Below are positions 35,919 through 45,182 of a stretch of 64,000 bases of DNA, in pieces. The translations under genes and the position numbers were made by a program. The number at the start of each line of letters is the position of its first letter. Within the stretch, counting starts at the first letter, position 1. The stretch is from Rhizobium rosettiformans W3 (GTDB lineage: Bacteria > Pseudomonadota > Alphaproteobacteria > Rhizobiales > Rhizobiaceae), in contig NZ_STGU01000015.1 in the NCBI RefSeq assembly GCF_004912135.1, forward strand, positions 1 to 64,000, written 5' to 3'. Under the pieces are notes generated by a model that did no database searches, was not told the origin of the DNA, and saw nothing but the letters and a program-made list of their open reading frames with translations.

Positions 35919-37829
35919 TCAGGCTGCCGTGCGGTAGCCCGCAGAGCCGGCCGAGGCGCCACCTTCGAGCTTGAAGCGGGCGAGCTGCGCCTGCAGCTGG
36001 CGGGCTTCGCCGGCCAGAACCTGGCTCGCTGCCGTCGTCTCCTCCACCATGGCGGCGTTCTGCTGGGTCATCTGGTCCATGTGGTTGACCGAGGTGTTGA
36101 TCTCGCCAAGCGCTGCCGACTGTTCTTCGGCGGCACGGGCAATCGTCACCACGTGGTCGTTGACGCGGTTGACCAGAGATTCGATCTCCTTCAGCGCCTC
36201 GCCGGTCGAAAGCACGAGCGACACGCCGCCCTTCACTTCCTCGGCCGAGGTGTTGATCAGGGTCTTGATCTCCTTCGCAGCATTGGCAGAACGCTGGGCC
36301 AGTTCGCGAACTTCCTGGGCAACGACGGCAAAACCGCGACCGGCTTCACCGGCACGTGCTGCTTCGACACCGGCGTTGAGTGCCAGCAGGTTGGTCTGGA
36401 AGGCGATTTCGTCGATGACCGAGATGATCTGGCTGATCTTCTGCGAGGACTGCTCGATGCGGCCCATCGCGTCGATGGCGTTGCGGACGATGTCACCCGA
36501 CTTGCCGGCGCTCGACTTGGTCTCGTCGACCATGTGCGAGGCTTCCCGGGCACGCTGGGTCGAGGTCTTGACCGTGGTGGTGATCTCCTCGAGTGCGGCG
36601 GCCGTCTCTTCCAACGAAGCGGCCTGCTGCTCGGTGCGGCGGGCCAGCTGGTTGGCGGCCGAGGACAGTTCGCCGGAGTTGCCGGTGATCGTGCCCGCGG
36701 CGTTCAGGATGTTCTGCATGGTCTGGCGCAGGACGGCCATGGTCTGGTTGACGTTGCCCTGGAGTTCGGCAAAGGCGCCCTGGAACTGGCCGTTCATGTC
36801 GTGTGTCAGGTCGGCGTCGGCGAGCGCTGCGATAACGCGGCGAACTTCGGTGATGCCGCGGTCGACGCTTTCGACGAGCTCGTTGACCGAACCGGCAAAG
36901 CGCTGCAGGTCGGCATCTTCGTAAGACTTGGTGATGCGCTTGGAGAAATCGCCAGCAGCGGCCGCCGCGACGATGTCGCTGATCGAGGTCTGCAGGTCAC
37001 GGCTCTGGGCATGCAGGGCCGCTTCCTGGGCTTCCATGGCGCGCATCTGGGCTTCGTTGGTGCGGAAGACTTCCAGCGCACGGGCCATTTCGCCGATTTC
37101 ATCCTTGCGCTCGGTGCCTTCGATGGCCTTGCCGAGCTTGCCGGAGGCCATCTCCGTCATGACGGCGGTCAGGCTGCGGATCGGGTTGACGATGCCGCGA
37201 CGGGCAAGCAGGAAGCTGATGGCCACACCGGCGAGAATGCAGACAGCCGCGGTCACGACCTGGACCAGCATGGTGAAGCCGGAGGCAGCCAGCGCGTTTT
37301 CACGCGAGGCCTTCAGGCTTTCGGCAGACGAGGTCGAATATTCCTTGACCACTGCGGTGACCGTCTTCTGGGCGTCGAGAGCCTTGGCCAGCTCGCCCTT
37401 CATCACGGCGAGATCCTGGCCGGCAGGCGTCGCGGCGACGGCAACCATCTCGCGGATCTGGTTGAAGTAAGCGTCGAGCGCCGTCTTCGTGCGATCGAGG
37501 ATCTGGGCCTCGGCCGGGCTCGCGGTCGTCGCGATCTTCGGCAGGCGGGCGAGCATTTCGGCCGCGCGCTTGTCGGTTTCAGCAGCGAAATCGGCGGCCT
37601 TTTCCGGAGCCAGCGCCAGCTGATAGGTCATGCGGGAGATGGCAATGATGTCGACGCGCAGGTCCATGGCCTCACGGGCCACCTCTTCGCGGGCGCCGGT
37701 GTCCTTCAGCGCCGAGCCCAGCGAGGACAGGCCGCTTGCGCCGACAGCTGCGATCGCCGCGGCCGCAACGCCCATCAGGACGACGACGAGGCTGATCTTT
37801 TTGAGAATGGAGAGATTGGCGATACTCAT
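35919..37829 (-). CDS. mcp: Methyl-accepting chemotaxis protein
   Basis: 636 residues. TM1 (residues ~10-30), a periplasmic four-helix-bundle-like sensor (~31-185), TM2 (~186-208), HAMP (~209-262) with a second HAMP-like piece (~300-350), then the signalling hairpin ending near 600. The hairpin tip carries [20 protein letters not shown] and [20 protein letters not shown]. Methylation-site helices with Gln/Glu pairs flank it. The C-terminus GYRTAA lacks a CheR-docking pentapeptide. Ligand unknown. Monocistronic, with its own terminator. Confidence 0.94.
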   Translation of the reverse strand: MSIANLSILKKISLVVVLMGVAAAAIAAVGASGLSSLGSALKDTGAREEVAREAMDLRVDIIAISRMTYQLALAPEKAADFAAETDKRAAEMLARLPKIATTASPAEAQILDRTKTALDAYFNQIREMVAVAATPAGQDLAVMKGELAKALDAQKTVTAVVKEYSTSSAESLKASRENALAASGFTMLVQVVTAAVCILAGVAISFLLARRGIVNPIRSLTAVMTEMASGKLGKAIEGTERKDEIGEMARALEVFRTNEAQMRAMEAQEAALHAQSRDLQTSISDIVAAAAAGDFSKRITKSYEDADLQRFAGSVNELVESVDRGITEVRRVIAALADADLTHDMNGQFQGAFAELQGNVNQTMAVLRQTMQNILNAAGTITGNSGELSSAANQLARRTEQQAASLEETAAALEEITTTVKTSTQRAREASHMVDETKSSAGKSGDIVRNAIDAMGRIEQSSQKISQIISVIDEIAFQTNLLALNAGVEAARAGEAGRGFAVVAQEVRELAQRSANAAKEIKTLINTSAEEVKGGVSLVLSTGEALKEIESLVNRVNDHVVTIARAAEEQSAALGEINTSVNHMDQMTQQNAAMVEETTAASQVLAGEARQLQAQLARFKLEGGASAGSAGYRTAA

Positions 37830-38235
37830 GAAGATTTACTCCGTGCGACCCGCCATCCTGGCAGGCGGCCTTGTGCGGCCGGGCATGGAGGTCATTCCAT
37901 ACTGATGGTTTCACTGAATAATCGTCACATATTGCGATTTGGTTGATGCGGGATGAGTGAATTATGCATCTGCAATATCAGGTAGCGTCCTCGGCCCGGG
38001 CGAGGAGATTTCCTGTCAAGCCCAGGATTTTTCCCGGCTCTCATCCCCAGCTTTTTCGAGCGACGATTCGGCCCGCCGGAAAAGCCCCGAAGACCTAGCT
38101 TTGAGCCCGGTTTGCGCATCGTTTCGGCACGAAATCGCCCCCGTGACTTTTGCGTGACGGCGCGGCATCGGCAGGGCCTTGCGTCACACGACACGAGAAA
38201 GCCGTGTCATTCCCGTGACTTCGCTCTTTTGCCCG
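37830..38235. other. Upstream part of the mcp-nrdJ intergenic region
   Basis: About 400 bases with no supportable gene. The first ~120 bases from the mcp start are AT-richer and should hold its promoter. A short hairpin GACACG/CGTGTC lies near 38190-38210. Nothing else is recognisable. Confidence 0.5.
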
Positions 38236-38244
38236 TTATCCACA
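38236..38244 (+). promoter_or_regulatory. Perfect DnaA-box match
   Basis: TTATCCACA, the exact consensus of a strong DnaA box, 427 bases before nrdJ. A single 9-mer of this kind occurs about once in two windows of this size by chance, so the position before a ribonucleotide reductase gene is suggestive only. Confidence 0.35.
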
Positions 38245-38293
38245 ATCAATCACCACAACATATAGCGTTAACATTTCCTTCACAGACCACCCC

Positions 38294-38322
38294 TTGACGG
38301 AATCAGTCGGGACGATGTTAAT
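38294..38322 (+). promoter_or_regulatory. Candidate promoter of the structured RNA
   Basis: TTGACG (38294-38299), a 17-base spacer and GTTAAT (38317-38322): a full -35 and a fair -10 of housekeeping type. It would start transcription at about 38328, the first base of the paired structure described below. Confidence 0.5.
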
Positions 38323-38327
38323 GGACC

Positions 38328-38452
38328 CTGTTGCGGCGGCGACTGGACCGGGCATAACGAGGCCGGGTTTCATCAAACATTGTGGCGGCTTTCTTTGAGG
38401 TGGAACGGCGTTCTGAGGACGTCGCCCACAACAGGAAATTTGTGCGATTTTT
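38328..38452 (+). ncRNA. Candidate structured small RNA upstream of nrdJ
   Basis: The 5' and 3' ends pair: CCTGTTG (38327-38333) with CAACAGG (38429-38435), then GGCGAC (38338-38343) with GTCGCC (38421-38426) across a small internal loop. Inside, CCGG (38348-38351) can pair with CCGG (38363-38366). A TTTTT run follows at 38448-38452. No coding frame explains it. The NrdR sites and a separate promoter-like region lie further downstream, so it appears to be its own transcript rather than only the nrdJ leader. Ends-paired RNA of this size could be 6S-like or another sRNA; I could not match a family. Confidence 0.5.
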
Positions 38453-38496
38453 GACCGCCCGGCAGGGGGTCTGGGTCTGGCAGCAATAATCTGTTA

Positions 38497-38512
38497 GTAC
38501 TATATTTAGTGT
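38497..38512 (+). promoter_or_regulatory. NrdR box 1
   Basis: GTACTATATTTAGTGT agrees with the 16-base NrdR consensus (ACACTATATATAGTGT) at 13 positions. NrdR represses ribonucleotide reductase genes when dATP is high. Confidence 0.8.
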
Positions 38513-38527
38513 TTGCAGCCACCATCA

Positions 38528-38543
38528 CTACCATATACAGGGT
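38528..38543 (+). promoter_or_regulatory. NrdR box 2
   Basis: CTACCATATACAGGGT, a weaker match (11 of 16), starts exactly 31 bases after box 1, the usual three-turn spacing of tandem NrdR boxes. It overlaps the -10-like TATACA, so binding would block the nrdJ promoter. Confidence 0.72.
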
Positions 38544-38662
38544 CATCATCTCCGGATGAATCACCTGACGGACGAACAAGTGAGCGGCTGCGCAGTTTCG
38601 CGTTGGCCGAACGAAATTACTCGCGCCGATTTTTGGCGCCCTAGATCGAGGGACACAGGCAG

Positions 38663-41600
38663 ATGCGCATTGAACGTCGCTTCACCAAACCGGGACAGTC
38701 CGCCTATGCGGAAATCGAGTTCCGCAAGGCCATCAGCGAAATCAAGAACCCCGACGGCTCAATCGTATTTCGTCTTGCCGACATCGACGTCCCGGCTCAG
38801 TTCAGCCAGGTGGCGGCGGACATCCTCGCCCAGAAGTATTTCCGCAAGGCCGGCGTGCCGAAGATCCTGAAGAAGGTCGAGGAGAACGACGTTCCCTCCT
38901 TCCTCTGGCGCTCGGTTGCCGATGAGAAAGCACTCGCTGCTCTGCCCGCGGAAGAGCGCTACGGCTCGGAAACCGATGCCCGACAGGTCTTCGATCGCCT
39001 GGCCGGTACCTGGACCTATTGGGGCTGGAAGGGCAAGTATTTCTCGTCCGAAGAAGACGCTGCCGCCTTCAAAGACGAGCTCGCCTACATGCTCGCCACC
39101 CAGCGCGTCGCGCCGAATTCCCCGCAGTGGTTCAACACCGGCCTGCACTGGGCCTATGGCATCGACGGCCCCGGCCAGGGCCATTTCTATGTCGACCCCT
39201 TCACCGGCAAGCTGGTGAAGTCCAAGTCGGCCTATGAGCATCCGCAGCCGCATGCCTGCTTCATCCAGTCGGTCGAAGACGACCTGGTCAACGAAGGCGG
39301 CATCATGGACCTCTGGGTCCGCGAAGCGCGTCTTTTCAAGTACGGCTCCGGCACCGGCTCCAACTTCTCCTATCTGCGCGGCGAAGGCGAAAAGCTTTCC
39401 GGCGGCGGCCGCTCGTCCGGCCTCATGTCCTTCCTGAAGATCGGCGACCGCGCAGCCGGCGCCATCAAGTCGGGTGGCACCACCCGTCGCGCGGCCAAGA
39501 TGGTTGTCGTCGACATCGACCATCCCGATATCGAAGCCTATATCGACTGGAAGGTGAAGGAAGAGCAGAAGGTTGCCGCCCTCGTCACCGGCTCGAAGAT
39601 CGTCGCCAAGCACCTGAAGGCGATCATGAAGGCCTGCGTCAACTGCGAGGCTGACAACGGCGCCTGCTTCGACCCGAACGAGAACCCTGCCCTGAAGCGC
39701 GAAATCAAGGCCGCGAAGAAGGACCAGGTTCCGGAAAACTACATCAAGCGCGTCATCCAGTTCGCCCAGCAGGGCTACAAGGATCTCGAGTTCAAGACCT
39801 ATGACACCGACTGGGATTCGGAAGCCTATCTCACCGTGTCGGGCCAGAACTCGAACAACTCCGTCTCGCTGAAGGACGACTTCCTGCGCGCCGTCGAGAA
39901 TGATGGCGAGTGGAACCTGACCGCCCGCAAGGACGGCAAGGTGATGAAGACGCTCAAGGCCCGCGACCTCTGGGAGAAGATCTCCTATGCCGCCTGGGCG
40001 TCCGCCGATCCGGGTCTGCACTTCAACACGACGATGAACGACTGGCACACCTGCCCGGCTGCCGGCCCGATCCGCGCGTCGAACCCGTGCTCGGAATACA
40101 TGTTCCTCGACGACACGGCCTGCAACCTGGCTTCGCTCAACCTCCTGCAGTTCAAGGATGCCGAGACGAAGAAGATCAACATCGCCGACTACGAACACGC
40201 CGTCCGCCTCTGGACCGTCGTACTCGAAGTCTCCGTGATGATGGCGCAGTTCCCGTCGCGCCAGATCGCCGAACTCTCCTATGAATACCGCACGCTCGGC
40301 CTCGGCTATGCGAATATCGGCGGCCTCTTGATGTCCTCGGGCATCCCTTATGATAGCGCCGAAGGCCGCGCCATCTGCGGTGCGCTGACCGCCATCATGA
40401 CGGGCGTCTCCTATGCGACGTCTGCCGAAATCGCTTCGGAACTCGGCCCCTTCCCGGGCTTTGCACCGAACCGCGACAACATGCTGCGCGTCATCCGCAA
40501 CCATCGCCGCGCCGCCCAGGGTCTCGCCTTCGGTTACGAGGGCCTGTCGGTCAACCCGGTTCCGCTGATCCATGCCGACTGCACGGATCCTGATCTCATC
40601 ACCCATGCCACGGCCGCCTGGGACAAGGCGCTCGAGCTCGGTGAAAAGCACGGCTACCGCAATGCCCAGGTCTCGGTCATCGCACCGACCGGCACGATCG
40701 GTCTCGTCATGGACTGCGACACGACCGGCATCGAGCCCGATTTCGCGCTCGTCAAGTTCAAGAAGCTCGCCGGTGGCGGCTACTTCAAGATCATCAACGC
40801 TGCCGTTCCGGAAGCGCTGCGCACCCTTGGCTATTCTGAATCCCAGATCGCCGAGATCGACGCCTATGCCGTCGGCCATGGCAATCTGAACCAGGCCCCG
40901 GGCATCAACCCCTCGACGCTGAAGGCCAAGGGCTTCACCGACGAGAAGATCGAAGCCGTCAACGGCGCGCTGAAGTCGGCCTTCGACATCAAGTTCGTCT
41001 TCAACCAGTGGACGCTCGGCGCCGACTTCCTTAAGGAGACCCTCAAGGTCTCCGACGAGCAGCTCGCCGACATGAGCTTCAACCTGCTTGAGCACATGGG
41101 CTTCTCGAAGAAGGACATCGAAGCCGCCAACATCCATGTCTGCGGTGCGATGACGCTCGAAGGCGCCCCCTTCCTCAAGAAGGAGCACCTGCCCGTCTTC
41201 GATTGCGCCAATCCCTGCGGCAAGATCGGCAAGCGTTATCTCTCGGTCGAGAGCCACATCCGCATGATGGCGGCTGCCCAGCCCTTCATCTCGGGTGCGA
41301 TCTCCAAGACGATCAACATGCCGAACGAAGCGACCGTCGAGGATTGCGGCTCCGCCTACATGCTGTCCTGGAAGCTGGCACTGAAGGCCAACGCGCTCTA
41401 CCGCGATGGCTCGAAGCTCTCCCAGCCGCTCAACGCCTCGCTGATCGAGGACGCGGATGACGAGGACGGCGTCGACGAACTGCTCCAGCAGCCGATGGCG
41501 GCCCAGGCCGTCACCATCACGGAACGCATCGTCGAGCGCATCGTCGACCGTGTCGTGCGCGAGCAGGAAAAGCTGCCGACCCGCCGCAAGGGTTACACCC

Positions 41601-42445
41601 AGAAGGCCAAGATCGGTGGTCACACGATCTTCCTGCGCACCGGCGAATATGACGACGGCCGTCTCGGCGAAATCTTCCTTGACATGAACAAGGAAGGCTC
41701 GGCCCTTCGCGCCTTCATCAACAACTTCGCCATCTCCGTCTCGCTCGGCCTGCAGTATGGCGTGCCGCTCGAGGAATATGTCGACGCCTTCACCTTCACC
41801 AAGTTCGAGCCGGCCGGCATGGTCACCGGCAATGACGCGATCAAGAATGCGACGTCGATCCTCGACTACGTCTTCCGCGAACTGGCGATCTCCTATCTCG
41901 GCCGCCACGATCTGGCGCATGTCGACACCTCGGACTTCTCCAACACCGCGCTTGGCCGCGGCATGAAGGAAGGCAAGGCGGATGTCGTCTCCAAGGGCCT
42001 GACCCGCGGTTACAAGCCGACGCTCGTCTCCAGCCACACGCCGGCTGCCGCGAGCGCCGAGCCGAAGGGTGCAGCCACCGCTGCCCCCGCCAAGGCCTCG
42101 GCCACGGTCACCGCCTTTGCCTCGACGGGCGCCACCGCCCGCAAGCTCGAAGTCGCCACCGCCGTCTCCACCCATGAAGTCGTGTCCTTCAAGCGCGACT
42201 ACGAGGAACGCGCGGTCGAATTCGCCGAGGAGATCGCAGAAGAAAGCGTCTTCACCGACGCCGCCGCCGACGAGGCCGCCAGCGCCAAGGCCGAAGCCAA
42301 GAAACTCGAGGCCTCGCGCCGCATGCGCTCCATCGCGCAGGGCTACACGGGCAACATGTGCTCGGAATGCCAGAACTTCACGATGGTGCGGAATGGCACT
42401 TGCGAGAAGTGCGACACGTGTGGTGCCACGAGCGGGTGCAGCTGA
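38663..42445 (+). CDS. nrdJ: Vitamin B12-dependent (class II) ribonucleotide reductase
   Basis: 1260 residues. Reduces ribonucleotides to deoxyribonucleotides using adenosylcobalamin. Visible are [35 protein letters not shown], the active-site region [40 protein letters not shown], an extended C-terminal domain after ~1100 rich in Ala/Lys, and a terminal zinc-like cluster [20 protein letters not shown]. Length is typical for rhizobial NrdJ. Two NrdR boxes lie upstream. ATG 38663. A terminator hairpin follows the stop. Confidence 0.97.
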   Translation: MRIERRFTKPGQSAYAEIEFRKAISEIKNPDGSIVFRLADIDVPAQFSQVAADILAQKYFRKAGVPKILKKVEENDVPSFLWRSVADEKALAALPAEERYGSETDARQVFDRLAGTWTYWGWKGKYFSSEEDAAAFKDELAYMLATQRVAPNSPQWFNTGLHWAYGIDGPGQGHFYVDPFTGKLVKSKSAYEHPQPHACFIQSVEDDLVNEGGIMDLWVREARLFKYGSGTGSNFSYLRGEGEKLSGGGRSSGLMSFLKIGDRAAGAIKSGGTTRRAAKMVVVDIDHPDIEAYIDWKVKEEQKVAALVTGSKIVAKHLKAIMKACVNCEADNGACFDPNENPALKREIKAAKKDQVPENYIKRVIQFAQQGYKDLEFKTYDTDWDSEAYLTVSGQNSNNSVSLKDDFLRAVENDGEWNLTARKDGKVMKTLKARDLWEKISYAAWASADPGLHFNTTMNDWHTCPAAGPIRASNPCSEYMFLDDTACNLASLNLLQFKDAETKKINIADYEHAVRLWTVVLEVSVMMAQFPSRQIAELSYEYRTLGLGYANIGGLLMSSGIPYDSAEGRAICGALTAIMTGVSYATSAEIASELGPFPGFAPNRDNMLRVIRNHRRAAQGLAFGYEGLSVNPVPLIHADCTDPDLITHATAAWDKALELGEKHGYRNAQVSVIAPTGTIGLVMDCDTTGIEPDFALVKFKKLAGGGYFKIINAAVPEALRTLGYSESQIAEIDAYAVGHGNLNQAPGINPSTLKAKGFTDEKIEAVNGALKSAFDIKFVFNQWTLGADFLKETLKVSDEQLADMSFNLLEHMGFSKKDIEAANIHVCGAMTLEGAPFLKKEHLPVFDCANPCGKIGKRYLSVESHIRMMAAAQPFISGAISKTINMPNEATVEDCGSAYMLSWKLALKANALYRDGSKLSQPLNASLIEDADDEDGVDELLQQPMAAQAVTITERIVERIVDRVVREQEKLPTRRKGYTQKAKIGGHTIFLRTGEYDDGRLGEIFLDMNKEGSALRAFINNFAISVSLGLQYGVPLEEYVDAFTFTKFEPAGMVTGNDAIKNATSILDYVFRELAISYLGRHDLAHVDTSDFSNTALGRGMKEGKADVVSKGLTRGYKPTLVSSHTPAAASAEPKGAATAAPAKASATVTAFASTGATARKLEVATAVSTHEVVSFKRDYEERAVEFAEEIAEESVFTDAAADEAASAKAEAKKLEASRRMRSIAQGYTGNMCSECQNFTMVRNGTCEKCDTCGATSGCS

Positions 42446-42467
42446 TCAGCTGAGAATTGAGTGAGAT

Positions 42468-42502
42468 TTCGGCCCGGGGGAAACCTCGGGCCGAATTCGT
42501 TC
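42468..42502 (+). terminator. Terminator of nrdJ
   Basis: Stem TTCGGCCCG (42468-42476) with CGGGCCGAA (42487-42495), 10-base loop, then TTCGTTCTG, 23 bases after the stop. Confidence 0.75.
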
Positions 42503-42509
42503 TGAGAGC

Positions 42510-42600
42510 CCCACCTCCCCCCTCGCGGGGGAGGACGGAAAATCGAAGGCTTAGGCGAGCGCAAGCCGCCTAAACTTCAGATTTTCCAGGAGAGGGGCAC
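42510..42600 (+). repeat. Palindromic mosaic repeat, type A, copy 1
   Basis: CTCCCCCCTCGCGGGGGAG, then GGAAAATCGAAGGC, a variable hairpin (TTAGGCGAGCGCAAGCCGCCTAA) and AACTTCAGATTTTCC to GAGAGGGGC. Copy 2 repeats this layout in reverse orientation with a different central hairpin. Confidence 0.75.
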
Positions 42601-42625
42601 AGTTCCGTTGGTGCCGACATAACCG

Positions 42626-42708
42626 AGCCCCCCTCTTGCGAAATCTGAGGTTTGGCCCTGATCGGGCCAATTCCTCGATTTCGCTTTCTCCCCCGCAAGG
42701 GGGGAGAT
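42626..42708 (-). repeat. Palindromic mosaic repeat, type A, copy 2 (inverted)
   Basis: Reverse orientation: read on the minus strand it gives CTCCCCCCTTGCGGGGGAG, GCGAAATCGAGGAA, a different central hairpin (TTGGCCCGATCAGGGCCAA) and ACCTCAGATTTCGC to GAGGGGGGC. The shared flanks and replaced centre mark a mosaic repeat family. Confidence 0.75.
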
Positions 42709-42755
42709 AGAGCCGCGCTAAACGCAACGCACCCTCATTCCCCGCAGCTCTCGCC

Positions 42756-42800
42756 CCTCACCCTGAGGCGCCCGACCGCGTCGGGCCTCGAAGGGCGAGG
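42756..42800 (+). repeat. Palindromic repeat, type B, copy 1
   Basis: CCTCACCCTGAGGCGCC, a small inner hairpin (CGACCGCGTCG), then GGCCTCGAAGGGCGAGG. Outer arms CCTC/GAGG pair. The same layout recurs twice in the next 130 bases. Confidence 0.75.
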
Positions 42801-42814
42801 CCACACCGTCCGGA

Positions 42815-42860
42815 CCCTCATGCTGAGGTGCCGGGCAATGCCCGGCCTCGAAGCACGAGG
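42815..42860 (+). repeat. Palindromic repeat, type B, copy 2
   Basis: CCCTCATGCTGAGGTGCC, inner hairpin CGGGCAATGCCCG and GGCCTCGAAGCACGAGG. Direct copy of type B copy 1 with about five changes in the arms. Confidence 0.78.
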
Positions 42861-42885
42861 CCACAGTGCCAGAAAAACAGAGGGA

Positions 42886-42928
42886 TGCTTCGAGGCCCGC
42901 GCTTCACGCGGGCACCTCAGCATGAGGG
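42886..42928 (-). repeat. Palindromic repeat, type B, copy 3 (inverted)
   Basis: The inverted form: TGCTTCGAGGCC, inner hairpin CGCGCTTCACGCG and GGCACCTCAGCATGAGG. Copies 2 and 3 face each other and could fold into one long stem. Confidence 0.78.
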
Positions 42929-42997
42929 CCGCACCGCCCCGGAACCAATCTCATTTGAAACTGTTAGGCCCTAGACCTCACCAACGGAGAGAACATC

Positions 42998-43237
42998 ATG
43001 CGCGCCCTCAACCTCATCACACTGCTTCTCGTCATCGTCGGCGGCCTCAACTGGCTGCTGGTCGGCATTGCCGATTTCGACCTCGTTGCCGCCCTGTTCG
43101 GCGGTCAGGATACGGCACTCGCGACGATCGTTTACGTGCTGGTCGGCCTGTCGGCCCTGTGGCAGCTCGTGCCCTTCTTCAAGGCGATGCAGGTCGGCGA
43201 GACCCATGCGGAAGCCAATATCGGCACGCATCGCTAA
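42998..43237 (+). CDS. DUF378 membrane protein
   Basis: 79 residues: ALNLITLLLVIVGGLNWLLVGIADFDLVAALFGG is the DUF378 signature, with two membrane helices and a hydrophilic C-terminus. ATG 42998 after GGAGAG. Function unknown. Confidence 0.9.
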   Translation: MRALNLITLLLVIVGGLNWLLVGIADFDLVAALFGGQDTALATIVYVLVGLSALWQLVPFFKAMQVGETHAEANIGTHR

Positions 43238-43428
43238 GCGAAGCGTCGCCGTCGTTTCGAGACATGGACGCGGGGTCGGCAGTGCCGGCCCTGCTTTCAT
43301 TCGGGTGAAGACGAAGTCCCAAAAAAGTCCGCCCTCGCCCCGGTTTGCAGGGCTTGCGGCCAACGCTTCTTTAACGGCCTCGCGGTATTTTACGATAGCT
43401 TAAAAGACTGGACGGAGACCTGAGCGAA

Positions 43429-43740
43429 ATGTCCAAACCGACCTTCCGCTTCACCCATTACGATCTGAAGGAACAGCGCGCCGGCACGATCATCGAGGTG
43501 ACGCTCTCGGCGGTCAACAATGTGCGGCTGATGACGCCGACCAATTTCCAGCGGTTCAAGGAAACGCTCGACTACAAATATCTCGGCGGCGTGGCGAAGA
43601 AATCGCCGATCAATGTCGTGATCCCGGAAAGCGGCCACTGGCACCTGATCGTCGACATGGAGGGCCATCATGGGCTCGCCGAATCCAAGGTCAAGATGAT
43701 CGCAGCACCGGCCGTCCAGCCGAAGCAGAAGGCGTCCTGA
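43429..43740 (+). CDS. DUF1883 protein
   Basis: 103 residues: FRFTHYDLKEQRAGTIIEVTL, NNVRLMTPTNFQRFKE, YLGGVAKKSPINVVIP and SGHWHLIVDMEGHHG match DUF1883, a small soluble domain of unknown function. Convergent with the amine oxidase (35-base gap). Confidence 0.87.
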   Translation: MSKPTFRFTHYDLKEQRAGTIIEVTLSAVNNVRLMTPTNFQRFKETLDYKYLGGVAKKSPINVVIPESGHWHLIVDMEGHHGLAESKVKMIAAPAVQPKQKAS

Positions 43741-43775
43741 GGCCATCCGCCTCCTTTCGCCCGGATCGGTGCCTC

Positions 43776-45182
43776 TCAGCCCTTGCCCGCAGCCAGAACG
43801 AGATCGGCCACCCGCTCGCCGCTCAGAAGCGCGCCGTGCACCGTGCCGGCATAATCGCCGCTCACATGCTCGCCGGCCAGCCGAAGCCGTGGCCCCACCG
43901 GCGCAGCAAGGGTCGCGTGATCGGCGGGGGATGCCCCGACCGCCGGGAAGGAATAGGCACCTCGGGCAAAGGGGTCCCTCGACCAGGCATGCCGGCTCAT
44001 CCCCTTCGGCGCCGGAACATCCGATCCGAACATGTCGCGCAGGACGGCGGTGATGTCGGCGATTAAAGCCGCGTTGTCCATCGCGTCCACGCGGGGCGCA
44101 TAATCCCCGCTCGCAACCAGCGTCAGCATCGGCGCATCGTGGATCGCCGTGAGGTTCAGCATGTCGGCAAAGCGGCCGCGCTCTCGTCCGGCATAGCCGA
44201 GAAAATGCACATCCTCCGGCCAGAAGGGCTTGTCGAAGGCGACCGAAACCTTGGCCAGCTGACCAAAGCCGATCGCAGCGATCGCCTTCCGGTGGCCGTC
44301 CGGTAAAGCGGGCTCGAAGGTGATGGCCTCGGCTTTCAACACGCCGAGCGGCACGGTGACGATGCAATGATCGGCTTCGACGGTCCCGGCGTCGGTCTCC
44401 ACGGTGACGCCGTCAGGGCGGTGGCGGATCCTGCGCACCGGCTGGCCGAGGCGGATGTCGAGCCCCTGCCCCAGGAACTTCACCAGGAGATCGTACCCCT
44501 CGCGCAGCACCACATCCGGCCCGTCGAAGGCCTCACCGGCGTCGAGATGCAGCGCCGAGAGCTGAGCCAGCGGCGCGCCATATTCGCCCTCGTAGGTATC
44601 GGTCAGGGCCCAGTTGCCGATCGGCTCTTGCAGGAGGGCGGGATCGAGCATTTCGATCACCTCGAGCAGAGAAACCGACGGGTCGCCATCGGCCTCTTCC
44701 GCGGCGCTGTCGGCCAGCGTTTCGAGATCGTCGAAGACATCGTCGATCTCGAAATCTTCCGGCTCCACGCCGCCCTGCTCAAGCAGCTGCCAGCTTTCCT
44801 GGTCGATGAAGAAGGGCGTTGCGCGGGCCTTGGCAGCGAGATCCGCCACCGGGTTGCCGTGATAGCCGTGAATGAAATTGGCGCCGTGTTCGACCGGCAC
44901 GCCAAGGCTGCTATCGGTGAAGATGCGGCCGCCGATCCGGTCGCGGGCTTCGAGCACCACGACCTCGGCACCGCTTTCGGCAAGGCGCGCGGCAGCGGAC
45001 AACCCCGCCATGCCCGCGCCGACGACGACGACCTTCAGCCCCTTACCGGCCGCGTCCACGGGACCGGCTGCGCTTGCCAGTGGAGAGGCCTGGGCCAGGG
45101 CCCGGCGACCAACGGAGCTTAGCGAAAGGCCTGATGCGGCAGCGAGCAGCAGAAGCCTGCGGCGGAGCGGGTCAGGCCGCAT
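43776..45182 (-). CDS. Exported FAD-dependent amine oxidase (flavin monoamine oxidase family)
   Basis: 468 residues. A signal peptide with RRRLLLLAAASGL (Tat-like) precedes the FAD motif VVVGAGMAGLSAAARLAE, the GG doublet GGRIFTDSS, HGANFIHGYHGN and the C-terminal FAD motif LRLAGEHVSGDYAGTVHGAL. This is the polyamine/monoamine oxidase group, which oxidises amines with release of hydrogen peroxide. Its start overlaps the 3' end of the upstream diguanylate cyclase gene by 11 bases, so the two are coupled. Confidence 0.9.
   Translation of the reverse strand: MRPDPLRRRLLLLAAASGLSLSSVGRRALAQASPLASAAGPVDAAGKGLKVVVVGAGMAGLSAAARLAESGAEVVVLEARDRIGGRIFTDSSLGVPVEHGANFIHGYHGNPVADLAAKARATPFFIDQESWQLLEQGGVEPEDFEIDDVFDDLETLADSAAEEADGDPSVSLLEVIEMLDPALLQEPIGNWALTDTYEGEYGAPLAQLSALHLDAGEAFDGPDVVLREGYDLLVKFLGQGLDIRLGQPVRRIRHRPDGVTVETDAGTVEADHCIVTVPLGVLKAEAITFEPALPDGHRKAIAAIGFGQLAKVSVAFDKPFWPEDVHFLGYAGRERGRFADMLNLTAIHDAPMLTLVASGDYAPRVDAMDNAALIADITAVLRDMFGSDVPAPKGMSRHAWSRDPFARGAYSFPAVGASPADHATLAAPVGPRLRLAGEHVSGDYAGTVHGALLSGERVADLVLAAGKG

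Noticed and set aside
36081..37946. A 621-codon frame antisense to mcp
   Set aside because: Low-complexity product without motifs opposite a clear chemoreceptor gene.
38270..38660. Cobalamin riboswitch before nrdJ
   Set aside because: A B12 box (AGCCAGGAGACCTGCC-like) and the GGAAnCCGGUG core were sought and not found; only a chance CAGACC...CTGCC string on the minus strand near 38462-38485, in the wrong direction.
38759..42175. A 1138-codon open frame antisense to nrdJ
   Set aside because: It mirrors the codon bias of nrdJ at high GC, shows Arg/Ala/Gly/Glu/Val/Leu-rich low-complexity sequence and no family motif. nrdJ itself is unambiguous.
42652..42960. A protein-coding frame across the repeat cluster
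   Set aside because: The frame is built from the repeat units and has no family resemblance or ribosome site.
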